From assembly GCA_019424135.1 (NCBI GenBank), contig JAHYZZ010000001.1:60512-124511 (forward strand): a stretch of DNA of 64,000 nt, written 5' to 3'. Made by a program: the position numbers and the translations under genes. This document shows, in pieces, positions 61,622-64,000 of this stretch. Source of the stretch: Lachnospiraceae bacterium. GTDB taxonomy: Bacteria > Bacillota > Clostridia > Lachnospirales > Lachnospiraceae. The notes under the pieces were generated by a model that searched no databases, was not told the DNA's origin, and worked only from the letters and a program-made list of their open reading frames with translations. Within the stretch, counting starts at the first letter, position 1. Each line of letters opens with the position of its first letter.

Positions 61622-63343
61622 TCAACAGTCCATGATCATATCTTTTAACGTGCCGCCCGGCTGAATCATCGGATATACCAAATCCTCCGGATCTATTAGA
61701 AATTCAATAAGATACGGGGTTTTTTCACTGTTCATCGCTTCCCTGAGAGCCGGTTCAATCTCTTCCTTCTTCGTCACACGAATTCCTTTTGCTCCATAGC
61801 TCTCTGCCAGTTTCACAAAATCAGGCACATATGCCATATCCTCAACATTCTCTCCCCGGTCTCTGCTGGCCGCACCAGATCGCAGACAGGTCATGGAATA
61901 CCGTTTGCCATAGAACAGTTTCTGCCACTGGCGAACCATGCCCAGATTATAATTGTTAAAAATACAGTTGATTGTCGGAAGTTCTTCCAGTACCGCCGTC
62001 GCCATTTCCTGGATATTCATCTGGATTCCTCCATCACCGGAGATAGAAATAACCGGGGTATTCGGATTGCCAATCTTGGCACCAATTGCTCCTGGAAGCC
62101 CATATCCCATGGTGCCCAGACCTCCAGACATCAATAGTCGTTTCTTTTCCGTGATTTCAGCAAACTGAGAGACAAACATCTGATGTTGTCCTACATCAGT
62201 TACAATAATAGCTTCGTCAAATATGCGGTTAATGGTCTCAATAATATCCTGTGGCGTCATAATCGGCTTCTTCTTCATAGCCAGCGGATGTTCTGCCTTC
62301 CACTCTTTAATCTTTTCCATCCAGTCTTTTGTATCACATTCTGTGACATACTCCATCATCTTGGTGACTGCTTCCTTGGCATCTGCCACAATGGGTACAT
62401 CTACCTGTACATTTTTAGAAATCGCCGCCGTATCGATATCGATATGTACGATCTGTGCCTTAGGGGCAAAGGAGTGAAGTTTTCCAGTAATACGGTCATT
62501 GAATCTAGTTCCGATGGAGAACAAAAGATCACATTCATTGACTGCCATGTTGCAGGCGTAAGCTCCATGCATTCCCACATTTCCGATATAAAGTGGATGA
62601 TCCGTCGGGATCGCACCTCGTCCCATAACGGTCGTCACTACCGGTACATTGGTTTTTTCCGCAAGAGTGGTAAACTCATGATTTGCATGGGATATATTAA
62701 CACCTCCGCCCACCAGGAAAAGCGGACGTTCCGCCTTGGAAAGCATTTTAATCGCTCGCTTAAGCTGGCCGATGTGTACATGAGTATTCGGCTTATACCC
62801 CCGGATGTTGACCTCTTTGGGATATTCTGCATCTCCAAGTTCACCCATCACATCCTTGGGAAGATCCACCAGCACTGGCCCAGGTCTTCCGGTACGTGCA
62901 ATATAAAAAGCTTCTTTGATGATCCGTCCCAGATCATCCCTGTTCCGAACCGTCACACCATATTTCGTAATACTGCGAGTGATCCCAACAATGTCTACTT
63001 CCTGAAACGCATCATTTCCGATCAAATGTCTGGCCACCTGCCCGGAGAAGCACACCAACGGAACACTGTCATAATAAGCTGTCGCAAGTCCTGTTACCAG
63101 ATTCGTAGCTCCAGGTCCACTGGTTACCAGACAGACACCAACTTTACCGGTAGATCTAGCATATGCATCTGCCTCGTGTACCAGTGCAATCTCTTGTCGT
63201 GGAAGAATAACCTTCGTATAATCCTGTTTGTATAGTTCGTCGCTGATGTCAATGGTGCAGGCTCCCGGGTAACCGAATAATACGTCTACCCCTTCTTCCC
63301 TTAACGCTTTCACCAACAATTTGTTTCCGCTGATCTTTCTCAT
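61622..63343 (-). CDS. ilvB: Acetolactate synthase large (catalytic) subunit
   Basis: A 573-residue ThDP enzyme that condenses pyruvate with pyruvate or 2-ketobutyrate. The catalytic glutamate is in LPRQEIALVHEADAYA near residue 50, and the ThDP motif is SGDGGIQMNIQEMATAV...NCIFNNYNLGM. The ATG at 63343 is favoured over one 6 bases earlier because GGAGG is 7 bases upstream. It is first in the operon and lies directly after the T-box terminator. Confidence 0.96.
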   Translation of the reverse strand: MRKISGNKLLVKALREEGVDVLFGYPGACTIDISDELYKQDYTKVILPRQEIALVHEADAYARSTGKVGVCLVTSGPGATNLVTGLATAYYDSVPLVCFSGQVARHLIGNDAFQEVDIVGITRSITKYGVTVRNRDDLGRIIKEAFYIARTGRPGPVLVDLPKDVMGELGDAEYPKEVNIRGYKPNTHVHIGQLKRAIKMLSKAERPLFLVGGGVNISHANHEFTTLAEKTNVPVVTTVMGRGAIPTDHPLYIGNVGMHGAYACNMAVNECDLLFSIGTRFNDRITGKLHSFAPKAQIVHIDIDTAAISKNVQVDVPIVADAKEAVTKMMEYVTECDTKDWMEKIKEWKAEHPLAMKKKPIMTPQDIIETINRIFDEAIIVTDVGQHQMFVSQFAEITEKKRLLMSGGLGTMGYGLPGAIGAKIGNPNTPVISISGDGGIQMNIQEMATAVLEELPTINCIFNNYNLGMVRQWQKLFYGKRYSMTCLRSGAASRDRGENVEDMAYVPDFVKLAESYGAKGIRVTKKEEIEPALREAMNSEKTPYLIEFLIDPEDLVYPMIQPGGTLKDMIMDC

Positions 63344-63370
63344 ATACATACCTCCTTGCTAAAGGATATC

Positions 63371-63402
63371 CAAAAAAAGCCCTAAGCCTTATAAGCTTAG
63401 GG
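63371..63402 (-). terminator. T-box terminator before ilvB
   Basis: GCCCTAAGCTTATAAGGCTTAGGGC type stem (63378-63402; arms GCCCTAAGC and GCTTAGGGC), followed by a run of seven T on minus. The T-box GGTGGTAACACGG lies just before it and can form the alternative antiterminator. Confidence 0.88.
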
Positions 63403-63679
63403 CGAATCTGACATCCGTGTTACCACCTAATTTCAGAGAAATGTCTTCTCTGCACTCTGCCGGCACGGGAAACCTATGATTTCCGATACCGCTTCCCTCT
63501 AACGCCGGGATCACGCGTTGAAGTCTACTCAAAGCACTTTCTTAAAATTACTGCTTCTTTCGGTTCACTGCTCGAAGGCTACTTCCATAATCTCTTCACG
63601 AAGGCTCGCACCAGCCGCCTTCTCTCTTGGCATCAGAAGACTATGTACTCCTCCTTGTCATAGCATTTCTCTGATAATT
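63371..63679 (-). ncRNA. T-box leader of the ilv operon, probable valine specifier GTA
   Basis: The minus strand holds the T-box core GGTGGTAACACGG (63414-63426) before a terminator. Stem I has AGTA (63646-63649) next to CATAG, and on the other side TTATG-GAA-GTA-GCCTTCGAGC, the same layout as known Stem I specifier loops (helix, GAA, codon). The codon in that slot is GTA at 63580-63582, which is valine. Uncharged tRNA-Val would then favour read-through into ilvB. Confidence 0.88.
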
Positions 63680-63685
63680 ATCATT

Positions 63686-63714
63686 ATTATATGCAGATTT
63701 TTCATCATTGTCAA
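63686..63714 (-). promoter_or_regulatory. Consensus sigma-A promoter of the ilv operon
   Basis: Minus strand TTGACA, 17 bases, TATAAT. All twelve bases are consensus. Confidence 0.9.
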
Positions 63715-63718
63715 TCGA

Positions 63719-64000
63719 TTAAACATAAAATTTCAAAACTCTTTCGATCCTGTCTGCTACCTGCCCCCAGCAAATTCTACTTAAATCTGCAGAAGGAATT
63801 CTTTTATCTCCTTGTCTTTCCACTCTCTTTACCTGATCATAAAGAGCCTTCGAAAGTCTCTTCTCAAATGCTGGCAGGCTTTCTTCCTCCGGCTCATCCA
63901 CTTCACGCATCTGGGGCAGCGTAACATACGTGATCCTGGCATCCGGCACAAAAGTTTCCATCCAGTCTGCAATCCCCGGCAAATCACTCATTACTACCTG
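63719..64000 (-). CDS. C-terminal fragment of a probable GT4-like glycosyltransferase (cut by window end)
   Basis: The last 93 residues of a longer protein. VVMSDLPGIADWM recalls the PVVxSDLPGIRDW segment of GT4 glycosyltransferases, and the end, LSRICWGQVADRIERVL, resembles the usual helix that closes such enzymes. The upstream part, including any catalytic motif, is outside the window, so the call is tentative. Its stop is only 5 bases before the -35 of the ilv promoter. Confidence 0.45.
   Translation of the reverse strand, partial: QVVMSDLPGIADWMETFVPDARITYVTLPQMREVDEPEEESLPAFEKRLSKALYDQVKRVERQGDKRIPSADLSRICWGQVADRIERVLKFYV

Noticed and set aside
62183..63235. Long open frame opposite ilvB (350 residues)
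   Set aside because: It is fully antisense to a certain enzyme gene, has no ribosome site and no recognisable motif.
1..64000. CRISPR array, transposon or prophage
   Set aside because: No regularly spaced repeats, transposase, integrase or phage structural gene was seen.

Overview
The window reads as chromosome of a low-to-moderate GC, spore-forming Clostridium relative, most likely a gut Lachnospiraceae. The signs are a SCIFF peptide with its radical SAM maturase, HemZ, SpoVT, a fused SecDF, a C_GCAxxG_C_C protein, a valine-type T-box before ilvB, and strong GGAGG ribosome sites. No transposase, phage gene or CRISPR array was seen, and most genes lie on the minus strand in compact operons.

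Layout from left to right. 1-6.6 kb (minus): apt, relA, an MBL hydrolase and hemZ (cut by the left edge), with recJ just upstream. 6.6-10.5 kb (minus): the SCIFF peptide gene, its maturase and secDF. 10.6-12.3 kb (minus): a TIGR04086-like membrane protein, spoVT and a flavodoxin-like protein; then tRNA-Ala(CGC) on plus. 12.5-14.8 kb (minus): a Cache-GGDEF-EAL protein with a broken GGDEF site. 14.9-19.8 kb (minus): an FMN riboswitch followed by ribD, ribE, ribBA, ribH and apbE.

19.9-35 kb (minus): a ten-gene, 15-kb transcription unit driven by one clear sigma-A promoter. It is a Gram-positive Pel-type exopolysaccharide operon (pelD, pelE, deacetylase, pelF, pelG) extended by an unusual module: PelG is fused to a CotH kinase-like domain, and then come a CotH lipoprotein, a VTC-type polyphosphate-polymerase domain protein, a DUF4956 membrane protein, a DUF4832 glycoside-hydrolase-like protein and a DivIVA-like coiled-coil protein. 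PelD keeps a c-di-GMP I-site motif (RASD), so c-di-GMP probably controls the system. This is the best candidate for a poorly described system: a Pel-like polymer machine joined to a phosphotransfer/polyphosphate module.

35-44.5 kb: a LacI-controlled divergent catabolic cluster. To the left run an acyl-CoA ligase, CoA-transferase, SDR, thiolase, thioesterase and an HPr-like protein without the phospho-histidine; to the right run a lactonase-family MBL enzyme and an MFS transporter. GTAACGTTAC-type palindromes lie inside or just after the divergent promoters. 44.6-47 kb (plus): a CdaR-type regulator and glycerate kinase. 47-54 kb: a MarR regulator, mcsA-clpC, a DUF6465-like protein, DegV, a ProX-like deacylase, a cupin and a YqeY-like protein. 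53.8-57.8 kb (minus): methyltransferase, hslO, nadE and the C_GCAxxG_C_C protein. 57.9-59.9 kb (minus): an autoregulated GntR-ABC operon with an 18-bp perfect inverted repeat over its promoter. 59.9-63.7 kb (minus): a T-box-controlled ilvB-ilvN-ilvE operon. The right edge holds the C-terminus of a probable glycosyltransferase.
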